Shown here piece after piece: positions 16,211 to 24,793 of a stretch of 43,588 nucleotides of DNA. The notes beneath the pieces were generated by a model. It made no database searches and had not been told where the DNA came from. It saw only the letters and a list, made by a program, of their open reading frames with translations. Source of the stretch: Endozoicomonas numazuensis (GTDB lineage Bacteria; Pseudomonadota; Gammaproteobacteria; Pseudomonadales; Endozoicomonadaceae); the NCBI RefSeq assembly GCF_000722635.1, contig NZ_JOKH01000002.1:999482-1043069 (forward strand). Reading direction: 5' to 3'. Position numbers and translations under genes: made by a program. Each line of letters starts with the position of its first letter. Within the stretch, counting starts at the first letter, position 1.

Positions 16211-16227
16211 TTGCCATTTTTTGGCAA
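16211..16227 (-). terminator. Terminator-like hairpin in front of dctQ
   Basis: TTGCCA / TGGCAA with a 5-base loop; on the minus strand it is followed by GATTTTTCGC. It lies 48 bases before the dctQ start, where it could act as a leader attenuator. Confidence 0.35.
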
Positions 16228-16383
16228 AAGATCTTTTCTTCAGAGGCTGTAGTGATGAATTATAACGACAGCTTGAAAACAGTTATACCCTGTTCTGATA
16301 ATTCATCAGCTATCTTCAAACAGCCGATGAGCGGAAAACAAAGTATCCCATTACAGATATTACGGATAAACAGCTTTCATTGT

Positions 16384-16401
16384 CGTTCATATAATTGTCA
16401 T
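16384..16401 (+). promoter_or_regulatory. Pho box for pstS
   Basis: CGTTCAT-ATAA-TTGTCAT gives two 7-base PhoB half-sites 11 bases apart, with a third weaker one (CTTTCAT, 16374-16380) ahead. TATAGT at 16412-16417 is placed 10 bases after the box, as expected for a PhoB-activated -10. Confidence 0.78.
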
Positions 16402-16487
16402 ATTTCCGCCTTATAGTTTTTGCCAGTAGACAAATGCCTATAGCAGCACAAAAAATAGCTAAAAGAATCCCTTCAGGAGATACATGG

Positions 16488-17453
16488 ATGAAGCTTAAAG
16501 CTCTAATAACAACAATCGCTCTTGCTACTGGAATGCAGGCTGCCTCTGCCAGTCAGATTGACGCAGAGATCCCAACCTACAAGAAAGCCAGTGGCGTTTC
16601 AGGAAACCTGTCCAGTGTCGGTTCTGACACTCTAGCCAACCTGATGACGCTCTGGGCAGAAGATTTCAAGCGTGAATACCCTAACGTGAATGTTCAGATT
16701 CAGGCGGCAGGTTCTTCAACTGCACCACCTGCTCTGACTGAAGGAACATCTAACATCGGCCCCATGAGCCGCAAGATGAAAGACAAGGAACTGGAAGCTT
16801 TTGAGAAAAAGCATGGCTACAAGCCTACCCCTGTTCCTGTTGCCATTGACGCACTGGCTGTATTCGTTAACAAGGATAACCCTATTAAGGGTTTGACCAT
16901 GGCTGACGTTGACGCAATTTTTTCTTCCACTCGTAAGTGCGGTGGCGACCAGAGCATCAACACTTGGGGCGGCACTGGCCTGGACGGAGCCTGGAAAAAC
17001 CGTTCAATCCAGCTGTACGGTCGTAACTCTGTTTCCGGCACCTACGGTTACTTCAAGAAAAAAGCTCTGTGTAAAGGCGACTTTCGTAACAATGTAAATG
17101 AACAGCCCGGTTCTGCCTCTGTCGTTCAGTCTGTCAGTGCTTCCGTCAATGGTATTGGCTATTCTGGCATCGGTTACAAGACTTCCAGCGTTCGCACCGT
17201 ACCTCTGGCCAAAAAGTCAGGTCAGCCATTTGTTGAAGCAACCCCAGCCAATGCTGTGAACAACACATACCCACTGGCTCGCTTCCTGTTCGTGTACGTA
17301 AACAAACAACCCAATAAGAAACTGCCTCCTCTGGAAGCTGAATTCCTGAAGATGGTTCTATCTCAGCAAGGTCAGGAAGTGGTTGTTAAAGACGGTTATA
17401 TCCCACTGCCTTCCAAGGTTGTTGATAAGTATCTGTCAGAACTCGATCTGTAA
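16488..17453 (+). CDS. pstS: Phosphate ABC transporter periplasmic binding protein
   Basis: 321 residues from the ATG at 16488, which follows AGGAGA by 7 bases. A signal peptide ([19 protein letters not shown]) precedes a mature protein with phosphate-binding segments [33 protein letters not shown] and [13 protein letters not shown]. It captures inorganic phosphate for PstC/PstA/PstB. It is separated from pstCAB by two unrelated genes and 3.1 kb, has its own Pho box and ends in a strong terminator. It is of the longer PstS type common in marine gammaproteobacteria. Confidence 0.96.
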   Translation: MKLKALITTIALATGMQAASASQIDAEIPTYKKASGVSGNLSSVGSDTLANLMTLWAEDFKREYPNVNVQIQAAGSSTAPPALTEGTSNIGPMSRKMKDKELEAFEKKHGYKPTPVPVAIDALAVFVNKDNPIKGLTMADVDAIFSSTRKCGGDQSINTWGGTGLDGAWKNRSIQLYGRNSVSGTYGYFKKKALCKGDFRNNVNEQPGSASVVQSVSASVNGIGYSGIGYKTSSVRTVPLAKKSGQPFVEATPANAVNNTYPLARFLFVYVNKQPNKKLPPLEAEFLKMVLSQQGQEVVVKDGYIPLPSKVVDKYLSELDL

Positions 17454-17476
17454 GTACAGATTCAAGAGTCGATCGC

Positions 17477-17503
17477 ACGGGGCCATTTGGCCCCGTTTTT
17501 TTA
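17477..17503 (+). terminator. Intrinsic terminator of pstS
   Basis: ACGGGGCC-ATTT-GGCCCCGT forms an 8-bp GC-rich stem followed by seven T residues. The T-tract contains the stop codon of the convergent gene at 17501. Confidence 0.93.
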
Positions 17504-18550
17504 TTTCTGATCCGGCCCCAACCTCTGCCTGAGATTCCTCGCAAAGTACCACCAGAGATCAAACGGTAATACATTGATTAAATGAGCAGCCAGATGCTCT
17601 GGTAAATGATCCGTTTGTTGCTGTGTGGCAGCAGTAAGCTGCGACAAAAAATGACTGACTCCATTTTGAATAGAAACCTGACTCTGCTCAGAACCACCAG
17701 CCATTGAGAGAGCATCTAACAACGATTCAGAAAGCTCGTCGGTTAGAATCTGTTGTCCCTGAATCAACCGAGGTGCCATAGCCTCAATCTCTGAGTTAGA
17801 AGCACGCTCCAGAATATAAAGAAAATTCACCAACTGTTGAAAGGAAAAAAACTCAACCAGTTCATGGGTATACTGCTCAAATACCAGGTCATTTATAGTT
17901 TGATCAAGGCTGGCCGTGGGTTCACTAAAGTGAATCACAAAACCTAATGTCACCAGATAAGCCTGAATGTAGTCCGCTTCTTGTTCGACATGATATTCAT
18001 CCATGGAAAAGTCAAAATCATTGGTTTGTGCATACAGTAGAAATGCCACCAGCAGCCTGGATAACATTCCATCAGCACTACTTTCTGTACTAATCATCAG
18101 AGACAAACGCTTCAAGGCAGACTTTCCCAGCAAGCTGAACAGTAACTCTTGCTTGAGACGCTCCTGCTCCGCTTTCATCGCTCGATATTTTCTTTTTTCT
18201 TCTTCTGTGGAAAAAAAATGTTCTTCCGGAGGCTCGTCGTCCCCACCCGTCAGCCCTAATGACTTTCGAGCCTGAGTTGGGCTGAATGTGCTGCGCCACC
18301 TTAGTGCTGAGGGCCTACTCCCACCCTCAGGCTCACGACTGCCCGATCGACTTGATGAACTGTTAGGAACACTATTTGGCCATTGATGAATTAATGTACT
18401 GTTTTGAAAACTATCCGATGCGCTGAAGGAAAAAGCATTAAGAGACAAAGCCCATTGAGACATCCATATATCTGCAGAAACCAATCCACAATAAAAAATG
18501 CCACATAGACAAGAAGCCCGACGGAACACTCTGGTTAAGAGATTTTCCAA
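17501..18550 (-). CDS. Unknown exported or membrane-anchored protein
   Basis: 349 residues with no domain I recognise. The N terminus (VFRRASCLCGIFYCGLVSA) looks like a signal peptide, with cysteines that could also suggest a lipoprotein, though no clean lipobox is seen. Residues 40-100 are Ser/Pro/Arg-rich and probably disordered. Then comes a charged helix (STEEEKRKYRAMKAEQERLK) and a long helical, Glu-rich and Leu-rich region with many hydrophobic heptads to the end. No catalytic motif stands out. It sits between pstS and the transporter gene with no operon partner. It may be a lineage-specific surface or secreted protein. Confidence 0.7.
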   Translation of the reverse strand: MENLLTRVFRRASCLCGIFYCGLVSADIWMSQWALSLNAFSFSASDSFQNSTLIHQWPNSVPNSSSSRSGSREPEGGSRPSALRWRSTFSPTQARKSLGLTGGDDEPPEEHFFSTEEEKRKYRAMKAEQERLKQELLFSLLGKSALKRLSLMISTESSADGMLSRLLVAFLLYAQTNDFDFSMDEYHVEQEADYIQAYLVTLGFVIHFSEPTASLDQTINDLVFEQYTHELVEFFSFQQLVNFLYILERASNSEIEAMAPRLIQGQQILTDELSESLLDALSMAGGSEQSQVSIQNGVSHFLSQLTAATQQQTDHLPEHLAAHLINVLPFDLWWYFARNLRQRLGPDQK

Positions 18551-18687
18551 TGCACTACCCCATTAATTTAAAATTAACGCTCCACAGTCGTGGTAGTGTA
18601 GATCAGCTATCAGGCCGTTCTTTTTCACTTGAAATTTATTCGAGATAGCAGAGTGAAATCTGAGAAGACTTTCTTTTTGCCTTTACT

Positions 18688-18732
18688 CTTCACAGTAAAA
18701 CGCTCTTTGTTAAGTAGATTTTCACTGTGAAG
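18688..18732. repeat. Inverted repeat downstream of the YuiF-type gene
   Basis: CTTCACAGT-AAAA and TTTTCACTGTGAAG are complementary with one bulged base. It lies just after the stop of the minus-strand transporter gene. There is no T-tract on the minus strand, so it is more likely an mRNA 3' hairpin than a classical terminator. Confidence 0.5.
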
Positions 18733-18761
18733 ATGGCACAATTTTTTTCCGCAAAATGCAT

Positions 18762-20084
18762 TCAGAGAATCATGGCGGCAATCCAGCCAAAAATAATCAT
18801 CGGAATGTTGTAGTGCAGAAAGGTTGGAATAACAGAGTCCCAAATATGATCATGTTGATCATCCACATTCAGACCTGCAGTAGGACCAATGGTAGATTCA
18901 GAAACCGGGGAGCCAGCATCACCCACCGCACCTGAAGCCCCCACAAGACAAGCAATGGCCAGCGATGTAAAACCAAGCTCCATACCCAGCGGCACATAAA
19001 GAGTGGCAATGATCGGTACCGTTGAAAATGAAGAACCGATCCCCATCGTAATCAGCAGCCCAACCAAAAGCATAAGAATAGCGGCAAGCCCTTGACTGCC
19101 TCCTACAATAGTCTGTATCTGAGCCACCAGTTCGGGAATATCGCCTGTAGATCGGAGTACTTCAGCAAAGCCTGCGGCAGATATCATGATAAAGCCAAAA
19201 ACGGCCATCATTCTCAGACCTTCATTGAATACTTCATCGGCTTCCCGCCAGCAGACCACTCTCCCCACCACCATGGTAATAAAGCCAAGTGCAGCACCCA
19301 GCACCATTGACCCCGTCATTAGCTGGCTGACCAGCACAAGAACAATGGCAATCAGAGAGGTAATGATGGCGGATTTGCTCAACTGAATATCTTGCTCATG
19401 AATCAGCAGTGTTTCTTCTACCCGATACTTTCTTGGCTTCCTGTAGCTGAAAAAAACAGCTATCAGTAATCCCAGAAACATACCAAATACAGGTATAGCC
19501 ATGGCTAACGGCATCTGACTCATTTCAATATCCAGGCCATTGGCCAGAAGATTGCCACCTAGAATCTGATGCAGATACATACTGCCAAAGCCAATAGGTA
19601 AAAGCATGTATGTAGCTGTAAGACCGAAAGTGAGAAGGCAGGCTACCTGACGACGATCGATCTCCATAGCGCTGAATACCGACAACAGAGGTGGGATCAG
19701 TATAGGAATAAAAGCGATATGGATAGGCACCAGGTTTTGAGAAGAAAATGCCATCAGCACAATTGCCAGAAACAAACTGTATTTCAGTTTTAAATTATTA
19801 TGCGAGCTGTTGCTGCTTTTTACTTTACGGATGATCTTACCCGCCATCCATTCAGGTATCCCTGAACGAGCAATCGCTACGGCAAAAGCCCCTAACATAG
19901 CGTAACTGATGGCAATGCCGACACCACCACCCAAACCTCTGGAAAATGCCTCCAGAGTCTGGATGATATCCAGTCCTCCAATCACTCCTCCGGCCATGGC
20001 ACCCACAAAGAGTGCGAGAACCACATTGACGCGTAACAAACTCAACGCGAGCATGACGACAACCGCCAGAATCACTGCGTTCAT
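18762..20084 (-). CDS. YuiF-type histidine transporter (Na+/H+ antiporter-like, NhaC superfamily)
   Basis: 440 residues from the ATG at 20084 with GGGAA ahead; the frame extends further upstream but without a better start. About 11 to 12 hydrophobic segments are visible. Motifs of the COG2056/YuiF group are FSRGLGGGVGIAISYAMLGA, LVPIHIAFIPILIPPLL, SMYLHQILGGNLL and GASGAVGDAGSPVSEST. The family was annotated as Na+/H+ antiporter, but comparative genomics of T-boxes and attenuators assigned YuiF orthologues to histidine uptake. The His-rich leader found 173 bases upstream supports that substrate independently. Confidence 0.85.
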   Translation of the reverse strand: MNAVILAVVVMLALSLLRVNVVLALFVGAMAGGVIGGLDIIQTLEAFSRGLGGGVGIAISYAMLGAFAVAIARSGIPEWMAGKIIRKVKSSNSSHNNLKLKYSLFLAIVLMAFSSQNLVPIHIAFIPILIPPLLSVFSAMEIDRRQVACLLTFGLTATYMLLPIGFGSMYLHQILGGNLLANGLDIEMSQMPLAMAIPVFGMFLGLLIAVFFSYRKPRKYRVEETLLIHEQDIQLSKSAIITSLIAIVLVLVSQLMTGSMVLGAALGFITMVVGRVVCWREADEVFNEGLRMMAVFGFIMISAAGFAEVLRSTGDIPELVAQIQTIVGGSQGLAAILMLLVGLLITMGIGSSFSTVPIIATLYVPLGMELGFTSLAIACLVGASGAVGDAGSPVSESTIGPTAGLNVDDQHDHIWDSVIPTFLHYNIPMIIFGWIAAMIL

Positions 20085-20224
20085 AAAATTCCCAAATTGT
20101 ATTCTATCGTTTTTACCGCCAGCCACTATCAACAATGGATCATGGGCTATAACGGTACAAGATGATTGTAGTTAATAGATTTATTTTTCCTGCAAATCGA
20201 GAACAGGCTAAACAAGTATTAAAG

Positions 20225-20257
20225 CAGAGATAAATCCCTGAAAAAGCAATCAGGAAT
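20225..20257 (-). promoter_or_regulatory. Candidate histidine attenuator: two mutually exclusive hairpins
   Basis: On the minus strand, ATTCCTGA (20250-20257) can pair with TCAGGGAT (20234-20241), an 8-bp stem starting at the leader stop codon. The same CAGGGA (20235-20240) can instead pair with TCTCTG (20225-20230) around a 4-base loop, followed by CTTTAATACTTGTTT. A ribosome at the leader stop would cover the first segment and favour the second, terminator-like hairpin. A ribosome stalled on the His codons would favour the first. The terminator stem is short and its U-tract weak. Confidence 0.5.
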
Positions 20258-20364
20258 CAATGATGGGAGTGATGATGAGGATGCAGAGGGGCAACAGCAA
20301 TTTGGGACGGCAGTATGAGCGATGGATTACTCATCGTCGATAATATCGATATTTTTGATTGCAT
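20257..20364 (-). CDS. Histidine-rich leader peptide upstream of YuiF-type transporter
   Basis: A 35-codon frame from the ATG at 20364 (GGAAG 8 bases ahead) or 25 codons from the ATG at 20334. It ends LHPHHHSHH and stop, giving six His in the last eight codons. The peptide has no other feature. It ends 173 bases before the YuiF-type gene on the same strand and is followed by alternative hairpins. This is the arrangement of amino-acid leader peptides such as HisL. Too short for standard gene finders. Confidence 0.6.
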   Translation of the reverse strand: MQSKISILSTMSNPSLILPSQIAVAPLHPHHHSHH

Positions 20365-20570
20365 TATTACAGCTTCCGGATGGACTCAACTATCAGAGCC
20401 AAAAATTTTATCAAACTGCATTGAAAAAGCGAGCCAGAGTATTTACATCTTTTCGCGCTTCCTACTAAATACAGCTAGGCTAAACAGCCATGTATCACTT
20501 AATGAACTCATCACGCCAGAAGATTAAATCATTTAAATAGGAATTTGCTGTTACCTGTTTTTTTTCAGTT
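20365..20570. other. Intergenic region between His leader and pst promoter
   Basis: About 200 bases holding the divergent promoters of the histidine leader (minus) and pstC (plus). A 70-codon plus-strand frame at 20315-20527 overlaps the His leader and has no clear ribosome site, so I do not call it a gene. Confidence 0.4.
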
Positions 20571-20588
20571 CTGTCATATTTCTGTAAC
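20571..20588 (+). promoter_or_regulatory. Pho box for pstCAB-phoU
   Basis: CTGTCAT-ATTT-CTGTAAC is a near-consensus PhoB site: the first half is perfect and the second matches five of seven positions at the standard 11-base spacing. It lies 44 bases before the pstC start. Confidence 0.87.
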
Positions 20589-20632
20589 ACATACATTTTA
20601 AGGTACGCTCAAGAATCTCTGCGACCAGTGCC

Positions 20633-22906
20633 ATGTACCAACCAATAATAGAAGACAGCCCTGGTGTCGATTACAACACCCCGGCTCATAAACGTTATCA
20701 GTCACTTCGCTTTCTCAAAGATTACCTGACCCGTTGGGGTGTAGCTGTAGGTGGTCTCGGTGTTATTGCTGCTATTCTGCTGATTTTTATCTACCTTCTT
20801 TACGAAGTTGCACCTTTATTTAAAAGTGCTGAAATAGAACAAACCAGTACCTGGGCACAAACGATTACCGAGAAACAGCGTCCACTCTATCAAAGTATGG
20901 AAGAACAAGCTGAGCTGGCTTTTTCCATCACAACCGATGGTGCTCTGACTTTTTCTTCAACCCGAACCGGAGAGCAGAAATATCGTTATTCCCTGCCCCT
21001 TCCTGCCGGGAGTTCTGTTACTACCATTACCAGCGACCCATCGGATGGAAATCTGCTTGCGGCGGGTCTGAGCAATGGCCAGGTCATTATCTTCAAGCAC
21101 GCTTATCGTATTACCTGGCCTGATGATAAAAGACTGATAACACCTAAGGTGACTTACCCCTATGGTGAGTCAGCCATTGACCTGGTGCCAGATAGTCAGC
21201 CAGTTTCACACCTGAGCATCAGTGACACTGAAGACCAGCTGCTGATCACCGGGCTGGGTGACAATCGGTTGAACATGACTGCTTTTACCAAGGAAGCAGA
21301 TTTCCTGACTGAAGAAGTCACTCTGGAGGAAGAGAGTGTCACCCTGCCTGAAGTGGATGGACGCATTCGAGACGTTCTGATCGCGCCCGATCAACACTGG
21401 CTCTATGTACAATCAGGGTCAGAGAGTCTGACTCTGATTGATATTAGTAACATTAATCAGCCTCATGTAATGTCAGAAACCGACCTGACCACCAGCTCCG
21501 CAAAAGTTACGACCATGACTTTCCTGCTCGGAGGCGCGTCTCTAATGATCGGCGATGACACTGGCATGATCAGTCAATGGTTCATGGTTAGAAACGAACA
21601 AAATGAATGGTCTCTGCAAAGAATTCGTGAGTTCGAGCTGGCTGGAGAACCCATCACCCAGATCGTACCCGAACATCGCCGCAAGGGCTTTCTGGCTGCA
21701 GATGACAAGGGTAATGTTGGTATTTTCTACACTACTGCCAACAGGACGCTACTGACTGAAAGACTGACCGATGGGCCTGTTGAACAACTGGTCATTTCTC
21801 CTCGCAGTAATTACATGCTGATCAGTAGCAATGGCTCTACCGAGTTCTGGAGTGTTGAAAATGAGCACCCGGAAGTCTCCATGTCTGCACTCTGGGGCGA
21901 GGTCTGGTATGAAGGCTATGAGCAGCCAGAGTATATTTGGCAGTCATCCGCTTCAAACAATGATTTTGAGCCAAAGCTTAGCCTGACCCCTCTGGCCTTT
22001 GGTACTCTCAAGGCAGCCTTTTACGCCATGCTGCTGGCGACACCTCTGGCGATTGCCGGAGCCATTTATACGGCCTACTTCATGGCTCCCGCCATGCGTC
22101 GCAAGGTAAAGCCTGTTATTGAATTAATGGAAGCACTGCCCACCGTAATTCTGGGTTTCCTGGCCGGCCTTTGGTTGGCGCCTTTGATCGAGAGCAGCCT
22201 GGCAGGAATATTTGCTCTATTGTTGATTGTTCCCATAGGCATACTGTTGTTTGCTTTTGCCTGGGACTCAATGCCCAGCAGAATTCGCCATGCTATCCCT
22301 GAAGGCTGGCAAGCAGCCCTGCTGATCCCTGTTGTCCTGATCAGTGCCGCTATTGCCATGAATCTCAATGGTACGATTGAGGCCACTCTCTTTAACGGTG
22401 ACCTGAGAGCCTGGCTAACTTCAGAACTTGGTATACCTTATGACCAACGTAATGCTCTGGTTGTGGGTCTGGCTATGGGATTTGCGGTTATACCCACTAT
22501 TTTCTCTATCGCAGAAGACGCCATTTTCAGTGTCCCCAAGCATCTAAGCTATGGCTCTCTGGCACTGGGAGCGACCCCTTGGCAGACACTGATGCGAGTT
22601 GTGTTGCTGACAGCAAGCCCAGGTATTTTCTCTGCCGTAATGATCGGAATGGGCCGTGCTGTAGGTGAAACCATGATTGTACTTATGGCCACCGGTAATA
22701 CCCCCATCATGGATGCCAATATTTTTGAAGGTATGAGAACCCTGGCAGCCAACATTGCTGTCGAAATGCCGGAGTCAGAAGTAGGCAGCAGCCACTATCG
22801 AATTCTGTTCCTTGCCGCACTGGTGCTGTTTTTGTTCACCTTTGTTGTTAACACCGCTGCCGAGATAGTTCGTCATCGACTGCGCAAGAAGTACAGTTCG
22901 CTTTAA
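20633..22906 (+). CDS. pstC: Phosphate ABC transporter permease, long form
   Basis: 757 residues, about twice the E. coli PstC length; long forms occur in Pseudomonas and Vibrio. After one membrane helix (VAVGGLGVIAAILLIFIYLL) a periplasmic-type region of about 390 residues shows repeated strand patterns like a beta-propeller (GALTFSSTRTGEQKYRYSL, LLAAGLSNGQVIIFKHAY). The permease core follows: ALPTVILGFLAGLWLAPL, then SLALGATPWQTLMRVVLLTA, the EAA-type loop that contacts PstB, and MGRAVGETMIVLMATGN. No clear ribosome site precedes the ATG. It is the first gene of the pstC-pstA-pstB-phoU set, behind a Pho box. Confidence 0.95.
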   Translation: MYQPIIEDSPGVDYNTPAHKRYQSLRFLKDYLTRWGVAVGGLGVIAAILLIFIYLLYEVAPLFKSAEIEQTSTWAQTITEKQRPLYQSMEEQAELAFSITTDGALTFSSTRTGEQKYRYSLPLPAGSSVTTITSDPSDGNLLAAGLSNGQVIIFKHAYRITWPDDKRLITPKVTYPYGESAIDLVPDSQPVSHLSISDTEDQLLITGLGDNRLNMTAFTKEADFLTEEVTLEEESVTLPEVDGRIRDVLIAPDQHWLYVQSGSESLTLIDISNINQPHVMSETDLTTSSAKVTTMTFLLGGASLMIGDDTGMISQWFMVRNEQNEWSLQRIREFELAGEPITQIVPEHRRKGFLAADDKGNVGIFYTTANRTLLTERLTDGPVEQLVISPRSNYMLISSNGSTEFWSVENEHPEVSMSALWGEVWYEGYEQPEYIWQSSASNNDFEPKLSLTPLAFGTLKAAFYAMLLATPLAIAGAIYTAYFMAPAMRRKVKPVIELMEALPTVILGFLAGLWLAPLIESSLAGIFALLLIVPIGILLFAFAWDSMPSRIRHAIPEGWQAALLIPVVLISAAIAMNLNGTIEATLFNGDLRAWLTSELGIPYDQRNALVVGLAMGFAVIPTIFSIAEDAIFSVPKHLSYGSLALGATPWQTLMRVVLLTASPGIFSAVMIGMGRAVGETMIVLMATGNTPIMDANIFEGMRTLAANIAVEMPESEVGSSHYRILFLAALVLFLFTFVVNTAAEIVRHRLRKKYSSL

Positions 22907-22921
22907 GGAAGGAGCCAGAAT

Positions 22922-24586
22922 ATGAACAATAAAATAAGTAACTGGTACAAAACTGGCTCTCCCTGGGTTTGGCTGAATGCCGGAGCTGTAGCCATCAGCG
23001 TTATCCTTGTCGTTGGTCTTTTGAGCTTGATTGCTATACGAGGCCTGGGGCACTTCTGGCCGGGGCAAATTCTGGTAGCAGACTATGCCCCACCGAATCA
23101 GGAAAGCAGACTGATCGCCGGGGAAATTTCAGATACCGAATCAGTCTCTGCATCCCGACTGGAAGCTGCAGGCCTGCCGGTTCCGAAAGGTATGGAAACA
23201 CTTACCCGTGATCTTCTGAAAGTGGGTAACAGAGATGTTTCAGGCTCAGATTTTGCCTGGGTCATAGACCTCTGGCTGGAGAACCGCCGTTATCCCGAAA
23301 ACATTGTCGCCCTGGAGCGACGTGAGTGGGGTAACTTCTACGGTTATCTGACCAGCATCAAACAGAATGGAAACATTGTTACTGAAGGCGATGCTGTATG
23401 GCCCGAGTTCCAGAAAAGACTGGATAGAGCTCTGTCTATTTACGATGAAATCTACGCCATTGAAAAGCACGAAATAGGTTCTGTTAATTCCAGGCTTGAG
23501 CGCCTGCGTCTGGAACAACGAGGCCTCGAACTGAACGAAACAGCGACCCCTCAGGCACTGGCCGACATAGAGGCTCAGCGCAAGGTATACCAGGCTGAAT
23601 ATAAGGTTATGGAAGCCAAACTGGGTGATCTTTATGTTGCTTTCAACCGAGATAGTCTGGTTGCCACGACCGTTGATGGCATAGAGATTGAGCAGTCTTT
23701 TGGTAAAATAGTCCGGGCGTATAAGCCTAACGCTATGACACTGCCTCAAAAGATGCTCTTCTATCTCGACAAGGTGGCCGAATTTATTACCGACGACCCC
23801 AGAGAAGCGAACACTGAAGGGGGAGTCTTTCCAGCCATTTTTGGTACCGTCATGATGGTTATTCTTATGTCCATCATTGTGACGCCTTTTGGTGTAATTG
23901 CTGCCGTTTATCTCCGTGAATATGCCAACCAGGGCTGGTTAACCCGAACCATTCGGGTTGCTGTAAATAACCTGGCAGGTGTTCCTTCCATTGTTTACGG
24001 TGTATTCGGTCTCGGTTTCTTTATTTATTTTGCCGGTAGCCAGATCGACCAAGTGTTCTTTCAGGAAGCGCTCCCAGCACCCACTTTCGGTACTCCGGGG
24101 TTACTCTGGGCATCCATTACCCTGGCCTTATTAACACTGCCAGTTGTTATTGTTGCAACTGAAGAAGGCCTGTCACGAATTCCCAGCTCTGTCCGCGAAG
24201 GCAGTCTGGCTCTGGGAGCTACCAAAGCAGAAACTCTCTGGCGAGTGGTTCTGCCTATGGCCAGCCCTGCCATGATGACAGGATTGATTCTTGCTGTTGC
24301 CCGTGCCGCCGGTGAGGTAGCACCTCTCATGCTGGTAGGTGTTGTGAAGCTGGCTCCCAGTTTGCCCCTGGATGGAAACTATCCATTCTTGCATCTGGAT
24401 CAGAAATTCATGCACCTGGGCTTCCATATTTACGATGTGGGCTTCCAGAGTCCAAACGTAGAAGCGGCTCGACCTTTGGTTTATGCCACAGCGCTTTTAC
24501 TGGTTGTTGTTATTGCTGTGCTTAACCTGTCAGCAGTCGCTATTCGCAACCACTTGCGTGAAAAATACAAGAGCCTTGAGGCTTAA
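22922..24586 (+). CDS. pstA: Phosphate ABC transporter permease, long form
   Basis: 554 residues, again a long form. A first helix (GAVAISVILVVGLLSLIAI) is followed by a soluble insert of about 250 residues with a coiled-coil-like part (SRLERLRLEQRGLELNE). The permease core has IVTPFGVIAAVYLREYANQG, VNNLAGVPSIVYGVFGLGFF and the EAA-type SLALGATKAETLWRVVLPMA. It starts 16 bases after the pstC stop with AAGGAAGGAG ahead, so it belongs to the same operon. It forms the channel with PstC. Confidence 0.95.
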   Translation: MNNKISNWYKTGSPWVWLNAGAVAISVILVVGLLSLIAIRGLGHFWPGQILVADYAPPNQESRLIAGEISDTESVSASRLEAAGLPVPKGMETLTRDLLKVGNRDVSGSDFAWVIDLWLENRRYPENIVALERREWGNFYGYLTSIKQNGNIVTEGDAVWPEFQKRLDRALSIYDEIYAIEKHEIGSVNSRLERLRLEQRGLELNETATPQALADIEAQRKVYQAEYKVMEAKLGDLYVAFNRDSLVATTVDGIEIEQSFGKIVRAYKPNAMTLPQKMLFYLDKVAEFITDDPREANTEGGVFPAIFGTVMMVILMSIIVTPFGVIAAVYLREYANQGWLTRTIRVAVNNLAGVPSIVYGVFGLGFFIYFAGSQIDQVFFQEALPAPTFGTPGLLWASITLALLTLPVVIVATEEGLSRIPSSVREGSLALGATKAETLWRVVLPMASPAMMTGLILAVARAAGEVAPLMLVGVVKLAPSLPLDGNYPFLHLDQKFMHLGFHIYDVGFQSPNVEAARPLVYATALLLVVVIAVLNLSAVAIRNHLREKYKSLEA

Positions 24587-24793
24587 GATTAATACGGTGC
24601 AGACTCAGAGAAATAAAGCTGTAACAACACTGAATCATGATCAGTTCCATGGTGGAACCGTCAGATTCAGCAGAAATGACTCAGTGACTGATAAAGAAAA
24701 AAACACGAGTCAGAAAAAAACAGCCTTGAGCGGTAAAAAAAAAGTTTCCCTGAGTGTGCCAGGAAGGTTTAATTACGTATTAAAGGTAACATC
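24587..24793 (+). promoter_or_regulatory. pstA-pstB spacer with hairpin and weak Pho-box-like site
   Basis: This 207-base gap is long for an operon. It contains a perfect hairpin GTTCCA-TGG-TGGAAC (24644-24658) and CTGTAAC-AACA-CTGAATC (24619-24636), a poor match to the PhoB consensus. Several A-runs follow. It may hold an internal promoter or processing site. Confidence 0.3.

Noticed and set aside
20315-20527. 70-codon plus-strand frame between the histidine leader and pstC
   Set aside because: Weak ribosome site, overlaps the His leader on the other strand and no recognisable pattern.
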